A DNA stretch of 64,000 nucleotides from an uncultured Prevotellaceae bacterium (GTDB taxonomy: Bacteria > Bacteroidota > Bacteroidia > Bacteroidales > Bacteroidaceae). Positions 1-10,200 of the stretch are shown here, piece by piece (position 1 is the stretch's first letter; each line of letters opens with the position of its first letter). Location: positions 1-64,000 of the forward strand of contig CALCEL010000082.1 in the NCBI GenBank assembly GCA_937900485.1, read 5' to 3'. The position numbers and the translations under genes were made by a program. Under the pieces are notes generated by a model that made no database searches, was not told the origin of the DNA, and was given only the letters and a program-made list of their open reading frames with translations.

Positions 1-69
1 AAGTCATTTTTCTGTTGCCATGTGTCAACGGAAAAAGAGGAGTTTCGGACAGCAACAAATGTGCGAAAT
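1..69 (-). repeat. Partial copy 1 of a 289-bp dispersed repeat, cut by the window edge
   Basis: Read on the minus strand, this stretch matches the first third of the two full copies at 18492-18780 and 35779-36067. The shared core includes CTGTCCGAAACTCCTCTTTT, then a GTTGACA...CAAC dyad, then AAAAATGACTT. The outer end has drifted: ATTTCGCAC stands where the full copies have ATTTCCTAT. The rest of this copy lies outside the window. It sits downstream of the terminator of the S41 operon, in intergenic DNA like the other copies. Confidence 0.8.
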
Positions 70-120
70 GGTAAGAGGCGGTTCTGTGTCCTCTTCAGAC
101 AGTTAACTTCATCTTTATCG

Positions 121-160
121 ACAAAAAATCCGCAACGCTTGTTATGTTGGCGTTGCGGAT
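121..160 (-). terminator. Intrinsic terminator of the S41 peptidase operon
   Basis: On the minus strand ATCCGCAACGC and GCGTTGCGGAT form a perfect 11-bp stem with a 10-nt loop, followed by a run of T. It lies about 55 bases past the stop of the small membrane protein at 217-411. Confidence 0.85.
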
Positions 161-216
161 AGTATGATGCTCTTCAGAGCCGTGTGCGCAGTGTCCTCTC
201 GTCACCTTGCCGTAGG

Positions 217-411
217 TTACTCAAGCAGCAGCGAGTCCTCGACCTCAATCAAGAGGCTGTCGCCCACTGCCGTGGCGTCGTTTTTCTGTTTCTGTATGTC
301 GTACGAGTAGTACAGGAAGCCGAATGTAACACCTATGACGAGTAGTCCGAGCACGAGCGTGCCGTACATCATAGCCCTGTTGAATCGTGTCGCTCTGTTG
401 TTTATAGCCAT
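217..411 (-). CDS. Small single-pass membrane protein, unknown function
   Basis: This 64-aa protein has a basic N-terminus (NNRATRFNRAMM), one hydrophobic segment at about residues 16-36 (YGTLVLGLLVIGVTFGFLYY) and an acidic tail. It probably sits in the inner membrane with its N-terminus inside. It starts six bases after the stop of the S41 peptidase and is followed by a strong terminator, so the two are very likely co-transcribed. I do not recognise a named family. The context suggests an accessory of the protease or a conserved Bacteroidales membrane peptide, but the sequence alone does not show which. Confidence 0.7.
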   Translation of the reverse strand: MAINNRATRFNRAMMYGTLVLGLLVIGVTFGFLYYSYDIQKQKNDATAVGDSLLIEVEDSLLLE

Positions 412-417
412 ATCAAA

Positions 418-2037
418 TTATTTCTTTTTCAGCACCTCAATGGCCTTGCTGAGGTCCTCATCGTCCTTCAGCGACTCTTCCACTGAGCCTGACTGGTAAT
501 AGTATCTCTTGATTATCTCGTCCGCCATCATCTTCTTGATGTTCTTCTTATGAAGTTCGAGGTCATTGTCAATGTTGTGTACCAACTTAGCCTCCAATGC
601 GTCGAACTCACTCTTGGCGTCATCGTAATAGCCCTCGAACTTAGCCATCTTCTTAAGGTCCTCAAGACGTTTCTCACTCATCCTGTCGTACTTGAAGTTG
701 CTATCCTTAATCATCTTCTTGAAGTCGGCGAAGTCATCGTCGGTGATGCTGAAGTCAGCCACAGGGGCTATGGTCTTGTGAGACTGCTCATACTTGGTAC
801 CCCAGTCCACGAGCACGTCATCATTGCCGAGATAGAAGAGAATGTTAGGGAGTGTGTCATGTTTGATGACGATGTCCGGCATGATACCTCCACCGTCTCT
901 CACCACACGTCCTTTACGGGTGTAGAACACGTTATCAAGAGTGTCACTCTTCTCAGTCTTCACGCCGTCTCTCTTCTTCTTATAGTCGATGGCTTGAATG
1001 CATCGTCCTGAAGGGATGTAATATTTAGATGTGGTGAGCTTCACGCTTCCGTTGTAAGGCAAGTCGCGCGGTGTCTGCACCAGACCTTTTCCGAATGTCT
1101 TGACGCCGATGACGGTGGCTCTGTCGAGGTCTTGAAGTGAACCGGAGACAATCTCAGCCGCAGAGGCAGTGTTACCATTGACGAGTACGGCCACCGGTAT
1201 GACAGTGTCGAGCGGTTCGGACTTGGTTTTGTAGACTGCGTTGGCACTCTTCACCTTACCCTTGGTCTCGACAATCTTCAGTCCTTTAGGCACGAAGAGG
1301 TTGACGATGTCGACGGCCTCAGACAATAGTCCTCCTCCGTTATTGCGCAAGTCGAGCACTAGTCCCTCAGCACCTTTCTCCTTGAGGTTGATGACGGACT
1401 TACGTATCTCCTTGGAGCACCCCTCAGTGAACTGTGTCAGGTTGATGTATCCGATGCCGTCCCTGACCCCTGTGTATGTTATAGCAGGCAGTTTGATATT
1501 CTTTCTCGTGATCTTGAACTCCCTGTTCTTTTTCTCTCCCGGTCTTTTCACTGTCAGCACGAAGGTGGTGCCAGGCTCACCGCGTAGCATGTCACTGACG
1601 TCGGAGGTAACCATCGACTTCGTCACCTCTTTATTGTCGACCTTGACAATGACGTCGCCAACCTTGAGTCCAGCCTCGGCGGCTGGCATTCCCTCGTACG
1701 GTTCACCAATGATGATGGTGGAGTCCTTACGCATCCTGATAAGTGAGCCGATGCCGCCGTACTTACCAGTGGTCATAATCTTCAGGTCACCCATGTCATC
1801 CTCTGAGTAGTATTCCGTGTATGGGTCGAGATTGCTGAGCATGGCGTCGATGCCGACGCCTATGACTTTCTTGGCATCTATGGTGTCAACATATAAAGCG
1901 TCCAGTTCCCTGTACAGAGAGTTGAAGATGTCCAGATTCTTAGACACCTCAAAACTGTGCTCCGTCTGAGCGCAGGCGGAGCATGAGAAAGCCAGCAGAC
2001 AAGAGGCCGCCAGCTGCTTGTATTTGCTTATCCTCAT
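418..2037 (-). CDS. S41-family C-terminal processing peptidase (CtpA/Prc-like)
   Basis: The product is a periplasmic serine protease of about 539 aa. The start was set at the ATG at 2037 because it gives a clean signal peptide (MRISKYKQLAASCLLAFSCS); an upstream in-frame extension to 2079 lacks such a beginning. A PDZ domain at about residues 75-160 (GGIGSLIRM, GEPYEGMPAAEAGLKVGDVI) is followed by the S41 core. The core has GNTASAAEIVSGSL carrying the catalytic serine and GVKTFGKGLVQ carrying the lysine, the Ser-Lys dyad pattern of tail-specific proteases. The family trims or degrades exported proteins. It forms an operon with the small membrane protein downstream. A TATATTTG -7 box lies at 2064-2057. 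Confidence 0.93.
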   Translation of the reverse strand: MRISKYKQLAASCLLAFSCSACAQTEHSFEVSKNLDIFNSLYRELDALYVDTIDAKKVIGVGIDAMLSNLDPYTEYYSEDDMGDLKIMTTGKYGGIGSLIRMRKDSTIIIGEPYEGMPAAEAGLKVGDVIVKVDNKEVTKSMVTSDVSDMLRGEPGTTFVLTVKRPGEKKNREFKITRKNIKLPAITYTGVRDGIGYINLTQFTEGCSKEIRKSVINLKEKGAEGLVLDLRNNGGGLLSEAVDIVNLFVPKGLKIVETKGKVKSANAVYKTKSEPLDTVIPVAVLVNGNTASAAEIVSGSLQDLDRATVIGVKTFGKGLVQTPRDLPYNGSVKLTTSKYYIPSGRCIQAIDYKKKRDGVKTEKSDTLDNVFYTRKGRVVRDGGGIMPDIVIKHDTLPNILFYLGNDDVLVDWGTKYEQSHKTIAPVADFSITDDDFADFKKMIKDSNFKYDRMSEKRLEDLKKMAKFEGYYDDAKSEFDALEAKLVHNIDNDLELHKKNIKKMMADEIIKRYYYQSGSVEESLKDDEDLSKAIEVLKKK

Positions 2038-2120
2038 TATGTTCGTAATTTTTGTCCAAATATACGAATTAGTCACCAAAAAATATCTAACACTTTCCTC
2101 CTATTGAGGAAAAAATAAGT

Positions 2121-2128
2121 TATTTTTG
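2121..2128 (+). promoter_or_regulatory. -7 box for xerD
   Basis: TATTTTTG fits the Bacteroidota -7 consensus TAnnTTTG and lies 7 bases upstream of the xerD start codon. This implies a very short leader. No convincing -33 box is seen at the usual 19-21 bp spacing. Confidence 0.5.
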
Positions 2129-2135
2129 CATTGAC

Positions 2136-3041
2136 ATGGATAAAGACTTTGAAATATTATTAAGACGTTACAATCAGTATCTCCGTCTTGAGAAATCGTT
2201 CTCACCGAACACGGTGGCAGCCTACAAAAGCGACCTCGACAAGTATATCAGTTTCATGGATGGCGAGGGAAAGGACTTACTGAATGCGAAGCTGGAGGAC
2301 ATACACGCCTTCTCGTCTGTACTCATCGACATGGGCATCGGCTCAATCTCCCTGTCACGTATACTCAGCGGCGTGCGCAGCTTCTACCGTTTCCTACTTC
2401 TCTCGGACATCATCGAGACTGACCCGACAGAGCTTCTGGAATATCCGAAGAAGGCGCGTAAGCTTCCCGACGTGCTGTCGGTCGAGGAGGTAGACGCCAT
2501 AGAGTCGGTCATCGACCTGAGTCAGACTGAGGGACAGCGCAACAAGACCATCATCGAGGTGCTGTTCAGCTGCGGACTACGTGTCAGCGAGCTGTGCAAC
2601 CTGAAGATGTCGGACCTGTATCTCGACGAGGAGTTCATCAAGGTGTTCGGAAAAGGTAGCAAGCAACGTCTGGTGCCTATCTCTCGTAAGGCTATCAATG
2701 AGCTGTACCTCTACTTCGAGGACCGCAAACTCATCGACATTAAACCGGGGTTCGAGGATTACGTCTTCGTAAGTAAGCTGCGCAAGAAGAACCTGTCACG
2801 CACAATGGTGTTCACCATGATCAAAGAGTACGTGGCACAGGCTGGTATCAAAAAGGAGGTGTCGCCTCACACCTTCCGTCACAGCTTCGCCACATCGCTA
2901 CTCGAGGGAGGGGCCAACCTGAGAGCTATTCAGGCCATGCTCGGACATGAGTCGATAGCCACAACAGAGATCTATATGCACATCGACATGAGTCACATCC
3001 GCGACGAGATTCTGCGACATCACCCGCGTAACAAACGATAA
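2136..3041 (+). CDS. xerD: Site-specific tyrosine recombinase XerD
   Basis: This 301-aa protein has the usual XerC/D size and layout. A SAM-like N-terminal core-binding domain covers about residues 5-90 (YLRLEKSFSPNTVAAYKSDL) and the catalytic domain the rest. The active-site residues are visible: R in SCGLRVSEL, HTFRH, GH in MLGHESIATTEIY, and the nucleophilic tyrosine in that last motif. The enzyme resolves chromosome dimers at dif. It stands alone on the plus strand between two minus-strand genes, so it is a housekeeping gene and not an element integrase. XerC and XerD are hard to tell apart by eye; the length and EIYMHID ending favour XerD. Confidence 0.93.
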   Translation: MDKDFEILLRRYNQYLRLEKSFSPNTVAAYKSDLDKYISFMDGEGKDLLNAKLEDIHAFSSVLIDMGIGSISLSRILSGVRSFYRFLLLSDIIETDPTELLEYPKKARKLPDVLSVEEVDAIESVIDLSQTEGQRNKTIIEVLFSCGLRVSELCNLKMSDLYLDEEFIKVFGKGSKQRLVPISRKAINELYLYFEDRKLIDIKPGFEDYVFVSKLRKKNLSRTMVFTMIKEYVAQAGIKKEVSPHTFRHSFATSLLEGGANLRAIQAMLGHESIATTEIYMHIDMSHIRDEILRHHPRNKR

Positions 3042-3060
3042 TGACACCACATAACACAAG

Positions 3061-3097
3061 AAGCTCTTATGAAAGCCGACGGCTTACATAAGAGCTT
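3061..3097 (+). terminator. Hairpin terminator after xerD
   Basis: AAGCTCTTATG and CATAAGAGCTT pair perfectly. Inside them is a second stem, AAGCC with GGCTT, so nearly the whole 37 bases fold. The following tract (CATTATTTC) is only moderately T-rich. Confidence 0.75.
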
Positions 3098-3144
3098 CAT
3101 TATTTCTGTCACACACCCCTGTAATAACAGTCATGACTCTGTCC

Positions 3145-3855
3145 TTACGGATGAACGAGCGTACCTATCTCCTCACCGTCGATGACCTTCTTAAGGTTGC
3201 CAACGATATCCATGTTGAAGACATAGATAGGCAGGTTGTTCTCTTTACACATGGCAGTCGCAGTGATGTCCATGACTCTGAGATTTCGTCTCAGCACCTC
3301 ATCATAGGTGATGTCTATGAACTTGGTCGCCGTAGGGTCTTTCTCCGGATCGGCGCTGTACACACCGTCGACACGTGTTCCCTTGAGCATCACATCGGCC
3401 TCAATCTCTATCCCTCGGAGACTTGAGCCAGTGTCTGTAGTGAAGTATGGATTACCTGTTCCCGCACTCATTATAACCACCTCGCCGTTGTTCATGGCAT
3501 CGATGGCTTTCCACTTGCTATAGAACTCACCTATTGGTTCCATACGAATGGCTGTCAACACTCGGCTCTTGCATCCGAGGGCACCGAGGGCACTGCTCAC
3601 CGCAAGAGAGTTGATGACGGTGGCACACATACCCATCTGGTCTCCCTTCACACGGTCAAAGCCCTTGCCGGCGCCCTGAAGTCCCCTGAAGATGTTGCCG
3701 CCTCCGATGACGATACCGATCTGTACACCCATGTCGTGTATCTCTTTGATCTGTCTCGCATAGTCATTCAGACGCTCTGTGTCTATTCCCTGTTTTTTTT
3801 CTCCTGCCAGGCTCTCTCCAGACAGCTTAAGCAGTATTCTCTTGAACTTGGTCAT
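3145..3855 (-). CDS. pyrH: UMP kinase
   Basis: This 236-aa member of the amino-acid kinase fold phosphorylates UMP to UDP for RNA and nucleotide-sugar synthesis. Visible motifs are the N-terminal RILLKLSGESLAG, the nucleotide-binding GIVIGGGNIFRG, and DGVYSADPEKDPTATKF near the end. Length and motifs are those of bacterial PyrH. In many bacteria the gene sits beside frr and tsf; here its neighbours are xerD and the giant secreted protein. A TAAATTCG element (a variant -7 box) lies upstream. Confidence 0.96.
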   Translation of the reverse strand: MTKFKRILLKLSGESLAGEKKQGIDTERLNDYARQIKEIHDMGVQIGIVIGGGNIFRGLQGAGKGFDRVKGDQMGMCATVINSLAVSSALGALGCKSRVLTAIRMEPIGEFYSKWKAIDAMNNGEVVIMSAGTGNPYFTTDTGSSLRGIEIEADVMLKGTRVDGVYSADPEKDPTATKFIDITYDEVLRRNLRVMDITATAMCKENNLPIYVFNMDIVGNLKKVIDGEEIGTLVHP

Positions 3856-3983
3856 ATCATGTTGTTTTATGTGTCCGCGAATTTAATTAAAATATATGAA
3901 ACACACCGTCACGACATAAAAAAAGAGAGGCGTTTACATCGTGCCACACAAAGACACAGAACGGTAAATGAGCCAGCATAACA

Positions 3984-4023
3984 TAAAAAAAAAGAGGGGC
4001 GACACCAGTGTGCCGCCCTTCTT
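3984..4023 (-). terminator. Terminator of the giant-protein operon
   Basis: On the minus strand AAGAAGGGCG pairs with CGCCCCTCTT around a short loop, followed by nine T. It lies 26 bases after the stop of the 53-aa gene at 4049-4210 and closes that transcription unit. Confidence 0.85.
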
Positions 4024-4048
4024 AATATGTAAGGATTTTATTCCCGTA

Positions 4049-4210
4049 TTATTTCCAAAGGTTTCCCCAATCATCCTCTGACTCTCCGCGTCTCTCAGGT
4101 ACGAGTGAACCGCTACCGTCAGCAGGCTGACCCTCCTCAATTGAGAGACACATCATTTGGGTTTTGAACTCTGAAACTTTTGTTTCAGGAATTACATACT
4201 GCTTTTTCAT
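4049..4210 (-). CDS. 53-aa protein downstream of the giant secreted protein
   Basis: Translation from the ATG at 4210 gives a 53-aa protein starting MKKQYVIPETKVSEFKTQMM, then CLSIEEGQPADGSGSL, and ending ESEDDWGNLWK. It lies between the stop of the 2458-aa gene (33 bases upstream) and a strong terminator, so it must ride on the same transcript. The form MKKxYxxPxxxVxxF, then a hydrophobic patch with one cysteine, then a Gly/Ser/acidic tail ending in Trp, is a pattern I associate with short orphan proteins of Prevotella. No signal peptide or membrane segment is obvious. The function is unknown; a role as companion to the giant protein is inference from position. Confidence 0.72.
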   Translation of the reverse strand: MKKQYVIPETKVSEFKTQMMCLSIEEGQPADGSGSLVPERRGESEDDWGNLWK

Positions 4211-4242
4211 ATCTTTCTCACTTCAGTTTTAGAGTTCTACCA

Positions 4243-7200
4243 TTATTTTATGTAAATCTTTTTGCTTGAGCCGTCTGAGTACCTGACAATGTTGATGCCC
4301 TTCTGCAATGCTTGACGCGGTGAACCATCAACAGAGTAGTAACCCGTCACCTCTTTCTCATCGTTAGTGATGTCAGAAACGATTGTTGCCTCTTCCATCA
4401 ACTCGTCGAGAGTTCTGAATGACAACATTCGGATCTTAGTCTCTCCATCATCCTCCTTTGTCAGATACTTCAAGTCGTCAGTAGGATACTTAAGTATCGC
4501 TCTGTACTGATTGATGGTCAAGTCAAGTGGTGAACCATACTGTGTCAGATAGTCAGCGTATGATATTCTGTAGAAACATGCCTCCTTGTTAGGATTATGT
4601 CTCTGGAGAACATAATACGTAGTGTCGGCGTTAGAGTCCATGTTAGTTGCCACGGTGTCATTGTAGAATCCTGTGAGCAGACCGTATGTGAGTGACTCTG
4701 TGCCTTCAACCGGCGTCGTCTCAATACCACCGAAGGTAAGTGACTTAGCCTCGTTACACTTAACGACAACAGGCGTGTGGGCTGGAATGATACTGTCTGA
4801 GTTCATGTTGAACGTCATATTCACTATCGTCGTCTTTCCACCTCTAATGACCTTGGTAGGTACCGTCACGTTCTCATCAAGTATCAAAGTCCTGTACTTA
4901 CCTACATACTCAGACTGGGCATCCTGAGCGAATGAGTGTATAGAGTCTGATAAACCGACAACGGCGTAAGCCTTGATTCCTGACTCTTTTGGTATTCTCA
5001 CGTCGAACGGACAGATGAATGTTCCATACTTGGCAGCAGTGATCTGCATCACAACCTTAGGCTTACGAGTAAGCTCCATGTTAGAACAAATCATACTCCA
5101 TGACGTGTTAGTGTTGGCGTTTCTAAAGTAGATAGAGTGGTTACCCTCCTGCTCAGTCACGAATGCCTCCTCGAATATCATCGGCACGTTGTCTGTATCG
5201 GCAGCGTTGATGAGGTTCTTTAGCTGCCACTCGGCGAGCACTGATCCGTCAGGATTGAGGATACCTACGTATGCACCATCAGAGATAACTCTCGTGTTCA
5301 GGTATGCACCGTACTCGAACTTCAGACGATACGGAGTACCAAGAGCACCAGTGTATTCGTCTACCTCACAACGCAGCGGCATCTCGTAGTATGCGGAGTC
5401 ACCATAGTAGTACTCTGAGTACTTTGATGTGCTACCTGTGATAGAACTTGCGAAACGGAAGTAAGCTACAGTTGAATACTGCTTGTTAGCCAACTTATTG
5501 TTGAAGTTCTGAACGTTCGTGTTAGAATAGATTGCTGAGTTACCTGTACCTCCAGTGTAGAATCCGTCAATTCCGAGGAATGTGTCCTTGATTCTCCATG
5601 CTGTGATCTCTGGGTTCTCATCATCTTCATTGTAGTAAGAGAAGTTAGGGTTGTAGATGGCGTTCGTGTCACCCATGTTTCTATGCCAGTTCTCTTTCTG
5701 CAGTCTCTGTATGTACTGGAGGATATTCTCCTGTACCTGCTTAACACCCTTTCGGTACTCTACAGCCTCGTCAAGTGCCATACGCACGTCAACGTTAGCG
5801 TATGTTGCGTACTCGTCCTGGCAGAATCCGATCGTTCTGTCCTTACCGAAGGCTATAAGCTCATCAAGTTTATCAAGCTCTTCCTGTGTGGCAGGTGTAT
5901 CCTCCTCCCACCAGTAGAGGTCACGTGTCTTCTTAACGTAAGCGAACTTGAAGGCGAACCAGTTGACGTTAGTACTGTCAGAGATGTCGAACACGATACG
6001 CGCTGTGCCAGTTCCATTTGTGCAGTCCTTCTCGCGGATAATGAGAGAGTCTACTCTGTACGTTCCAGCGATGTTGTACTTACCACCCCAGTCGATGTAC
6101 TGCTTACCCTTAGTGACATCCACTGTGTCTGTTGTGTTGTACTTACCATAAGCGTAGAGGTGGATACCCTTCAGCTCAGTGTCAGCTGTTGAGCCCTTCT
6201 CCATCATAGAACGAGTGAAGACTGATACTGTGTAGAGACCTGGTTCAAGGTCAATGGCTGATGCCTCAATCGTGGCCTCCTCCAGTGGCATACCACCTGA
6301 ACCGTCACGCCAGTACTCGATGAACGGAGTAGTCATACCAGAACGGTTTCCTCCGTGGAGCTCCTGATCACCCTCGTCAGACCATGTGTTAGCGTGGAAG
6401 TTCTCATCGGCGTAAACCTCTGTGTTGCTGTTCTTCCTCTTGAGTCTCCATGCGTCGTACATATAGTAGACAACCGGATACTCCGGATAGTCTTCCTCAT
6501 TGAAGCGGTCAGCTATACCATCGTTATCATAATCCCAGTAGAATCCGTTGAAGTCTGTCTGGTAGTTGTCACCGTTGTAGTTGTTCCTGTGAAGATAAGT
6601 GTTCACGATAGTGTATGCGTCACTTGGAATGAGCGTACGCTTGTTATACTTGTCCTCAAAGTCGTCAAGTAACTTAGTGACATAGTCCTTAGCTCTTCTT
6701 GAGTATACGTTACTTGCGTTGTTGATGTAGTTTCTTGAAGAGTCAGTTACATACTTGGCGTAAGCATAAGCGTCGGCAGAGGTCTTAGCGTTCTCGATGG
6801 CGTCAGTGAGGTCCTTAATCTCCTTAAGGTAGTTCCTCTTGTCATCGTCGATGAACAAAGCGTAAGCCTTAGCCTGTGCAATAGAGTCAGCCGCAAGCAT
6901 TGGACGTGTCTCAGGCTCGAGTGTCACAGTCAAACCATGATAAGTAAGCCTGATGTTGTCCACTGCGACGTACTGTCCAGCGTTGAGCACACCACGGAAG
7001 TTGAGTGTCAAGTCCGGCTCCTCCTCGTAGATGAGGAAGTACATCTCGTAGCTGTTCTTATCTGTAGTGATGTAGCTCATACTTGAAGAACCCGCCATGA
7101 GCCATACCTGCTCGTCAGTGAGGTTTGTGTTACTGATGAAGCTGATAGAGTAGATACCCGGACGCATACCGTCGAGAATCTGCTTCATATCGACATTCTT

Positions 7201-10200
7201 TGATGTAGCGTTGTAAAGGTTCTCAGCATATGCGAAGATCTTACCCTCGTTACTCCATGAAACATCGGTGCTGTAACCAGGAACGAACTGTGAGTATCCC
7301 TTAGATGTCTTCCAGCTGTTGAGGTAGTGGCTGTGGATGCTCTCGAAGTTGAAGTTACGGATTGCTCCGGTCATATCAGCTCCGTCTGTTGTCTGAGCCT
7401 TAGCGGCATCAACAAGTGCCTCCTGGGCAATCTCAATCTCAGACTCACCATCTGTGATTGTTCCGTTATTATAAGCCTCGACTACTGATGCCGCGAGAGT
7501 GAGGTACTCTGCCACACCGTCAGCGTCATAGTGCTCCTGCGCGTAAGCATAATATGTGTTTACGTTCTCGTAAACAGCAATTGACTTCTGTGCGCTCTTC
7601 AATACGGTAGCGATATCGTCAATCATATCCTTGATCTCCTGTATCGTGTTGTCCACCGTAGCTGCGTTACCAGCGTCGAGAGCGTTCTTGAATGCCGTCT
7701 TGATATCGGCGTTCATTGGGTAGTCATAGTACTTGGTAGCGTTCTCAATCACCGCAGCTAACTGCTGGAGATAAGTCTCTGAAGTAGTTGCTCCGAGGTA
7801 GAAGAGTTTGAAGTTATCCACCTTATACCAAAGTCTCAGCTTCTCGTTGTTAGTCCAATCAGTTCCGTTACCACCACATGCTCCGATAGTAACTGTTCCG
7901 TCGTTGACCTCGAACTCAAGTGAGTCAGGAAGACCTGCAGACTTGCTTGTTGTCACCTTACCTTTATATACAAGCTCCTCTGTTGTCTGAGCAGTAAGGA
8001 ACGTTGCTATTGTAGGATCTGAACCGACAACTGCAGTGAGCAGGTAACGTCCGTTCTGGAGATTCTCGATTGTCTGTGTTACGTTCAGACCAAAACCAGC
8101 GTACCATGTATTGAACAGGTAGTCACCGTCTGAGTTCTCCATCTGATAAGTAGCGTTGTCATGAGCCGCTCTCGCACCTGTGTCGTTAGAGCCGGATACG
8201 GAGAGAGAAGATATTGTCCATCCTGTAGTACCGCTCTCAAAGCTTGGGTTATTGATGAGCAGTGTCATCTCAGAGCCCGCACCCTGGTTTCTGATAGCGC
8301 TGACATAAGTCTGGTATACCTCGTTAGTAGTGAGAGTACCCTTCTCGTAACCCTCCTCGATGTACTTGATTGAGTTAGCGTAGTAAGCCTCACCAGCCGC
8401 GTCGAGGTCCTGAGCGAGAGTAGAGTATGTGTCGAGGTCATTTGCTATGCTCTGGTAGAGAGCGATAGATGTGTTAGCGTTAGATATGGCTGCTCTAAGA
8501 GTCTTATCTGTCTCAACCACCGCATTCTTAGAGAAATTGTCAATAGCCTCATTGAGAGCACTCTGTACAGTAGCGTTCATCTTACCTGTAGGCACTGTAG
8601 CGAGAAGCTCCTGTACTTGATCCTCAGTGTACTGGTCGTCGATATAAGTCAATCTGATGAGCTTGAAGGCGAGCCAGTTGAAGTTCCAGTTATCGAGGTC
8701 GAAACCGAACTTGAACTTACCGTCGTCGATGACGAACTCTACCTCGTACCATGCGTACCATGCCTTGCTCTGTGGGTTGTTACCCTGAACATAGCTTGTT
8801 GTACTTACCACGTCGTTACAATAGAATGTCATACCCTCAGGCTCTGCTGTATCTGGTGATGTCTCACGCATACGGCAGTAGATTTGAATCTTATAACGTC
8901 CTGTTCTATATCCAGTCTCCTCATCATGCTGAACGAGGATATGGTTGTAGTAGTTTGAGCTGTACTTGAAGTTGTAGAGCTCGGCGAATGGCACAGTCAT
9001 CGCAGAACCATCACCACCGTTTCCTGACAGGTTGTCATCTGCCTCCACTGACCAGTTGTTAACATGGAGTGAGAGGTCTTCGATGAGAGTCTGGTCGTCT
9101 GCGTTGTAGAGGTTCCAGCCGATAGGTGTCTGTCTCGGGTACACAGAAGTATTCCAACCGTTAGCGTTGAAAGACATTCCGTTACCACAGTCGTTATTGA
9201 CGATGGCTTCAGTCATCTCAGTGTTTGGAGTACTCTGCTGCTTGATAGAAGAGATATAGTACTCCTCGATTTTCTCGAGCTCTTCAGTACCGTCAGTGAT
9301 AGTACCGCTGTTGATAGCCTCAGTGATGTCGGTAGCGAGATCGTTGAAGAAAGACTCACCATCACTATCAAGGTCTTGAGCCTTAGTAACATATTCGATG
9401 ATGCTGTCGTAGACACCTACAGACTCCTCAACCTTCTTGAGTGTAGCCTCAAGTTCGTCGATGAGGTCATTGAGGTCGTCGATGTCAGTCATGCTTGAGT
9501 TGTTGTTGACCACGCTCTGTCCCTTAGAGAATGCCTGGAGGAGCAGACTCTGCACCTCGTAGTGCATCTTCTTATTACGGTAAGAGTTCAAGTCCTGAGT
9601 AAGACTCGTGATCTTATCGTAGTATGTAGACAAGTCGAGCGGACCGTTGTACACGAGCGTGAAGTTATCACACTTATACCAGTTTCCGTTTGCGTCGAAG
9701 CTGATAATCATGTCTCCAGCCTTAGTCTGGTTGAAGTCGAGTTGAACGAGCACACCGTAAGTCTTACCGCTGGCGTGTGAAGACGCTGTGGCGAAGTTAT
9801 CGTTTGCTCTGAGGTAGAAAGTCTGGTTAGCGTCTGTAGCACCCATAGCAGTGAGAGTGTAGCTACCAGCCTTCATGTTACCGAGCACCTGCTTGATGGT
9901 GTGTCCATATGACCATATGTTGAACACGTTGTTTCCGTGTCCGGCGTATCCGTTAGGAACAGCGTATGTAGCATTGCTGAGAGCAGCCACACGCATATCG
10001 CTTGCTGAGCTTGAAGACCAGTCAACGACTTCCCATCCGTAGACGTAGCCGTAAGACTGCTCACGCTCGAATGATGGGTTAACGATGGCAGCTGTCATGT
10101 CTGTGCCTTCTGTTGTCTGCGCCTTCACAGCCTCACGGTATCCATCCTCGATGTCATCGAGTGACACGAGAGTAGCGTTCTCGTAGAGAGTAGTAAAGTT

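Noticed and set aside
1241..1810. A 189-residue plus-strand frame inside the S41 protease gene
   Set aside because: It is a shadow of the reverse strand with low-complexity Ser/Leu composition; the S41 motifs on the minus strand are decisive.
2136..3041. Possible integrase of a mobile element
   Set aside because: The protein has housekeeping XerD length and motifs, no adjacent element genes, and no flanking tRNA or att-like repeats.
3934..4140. A 68-residue minus-strand frame overlapping the end of the giant-protein operon
   Set aside because: It runs through the terminator hairpin and out of frame over the better supported 53-aa gene at 4049-4210.
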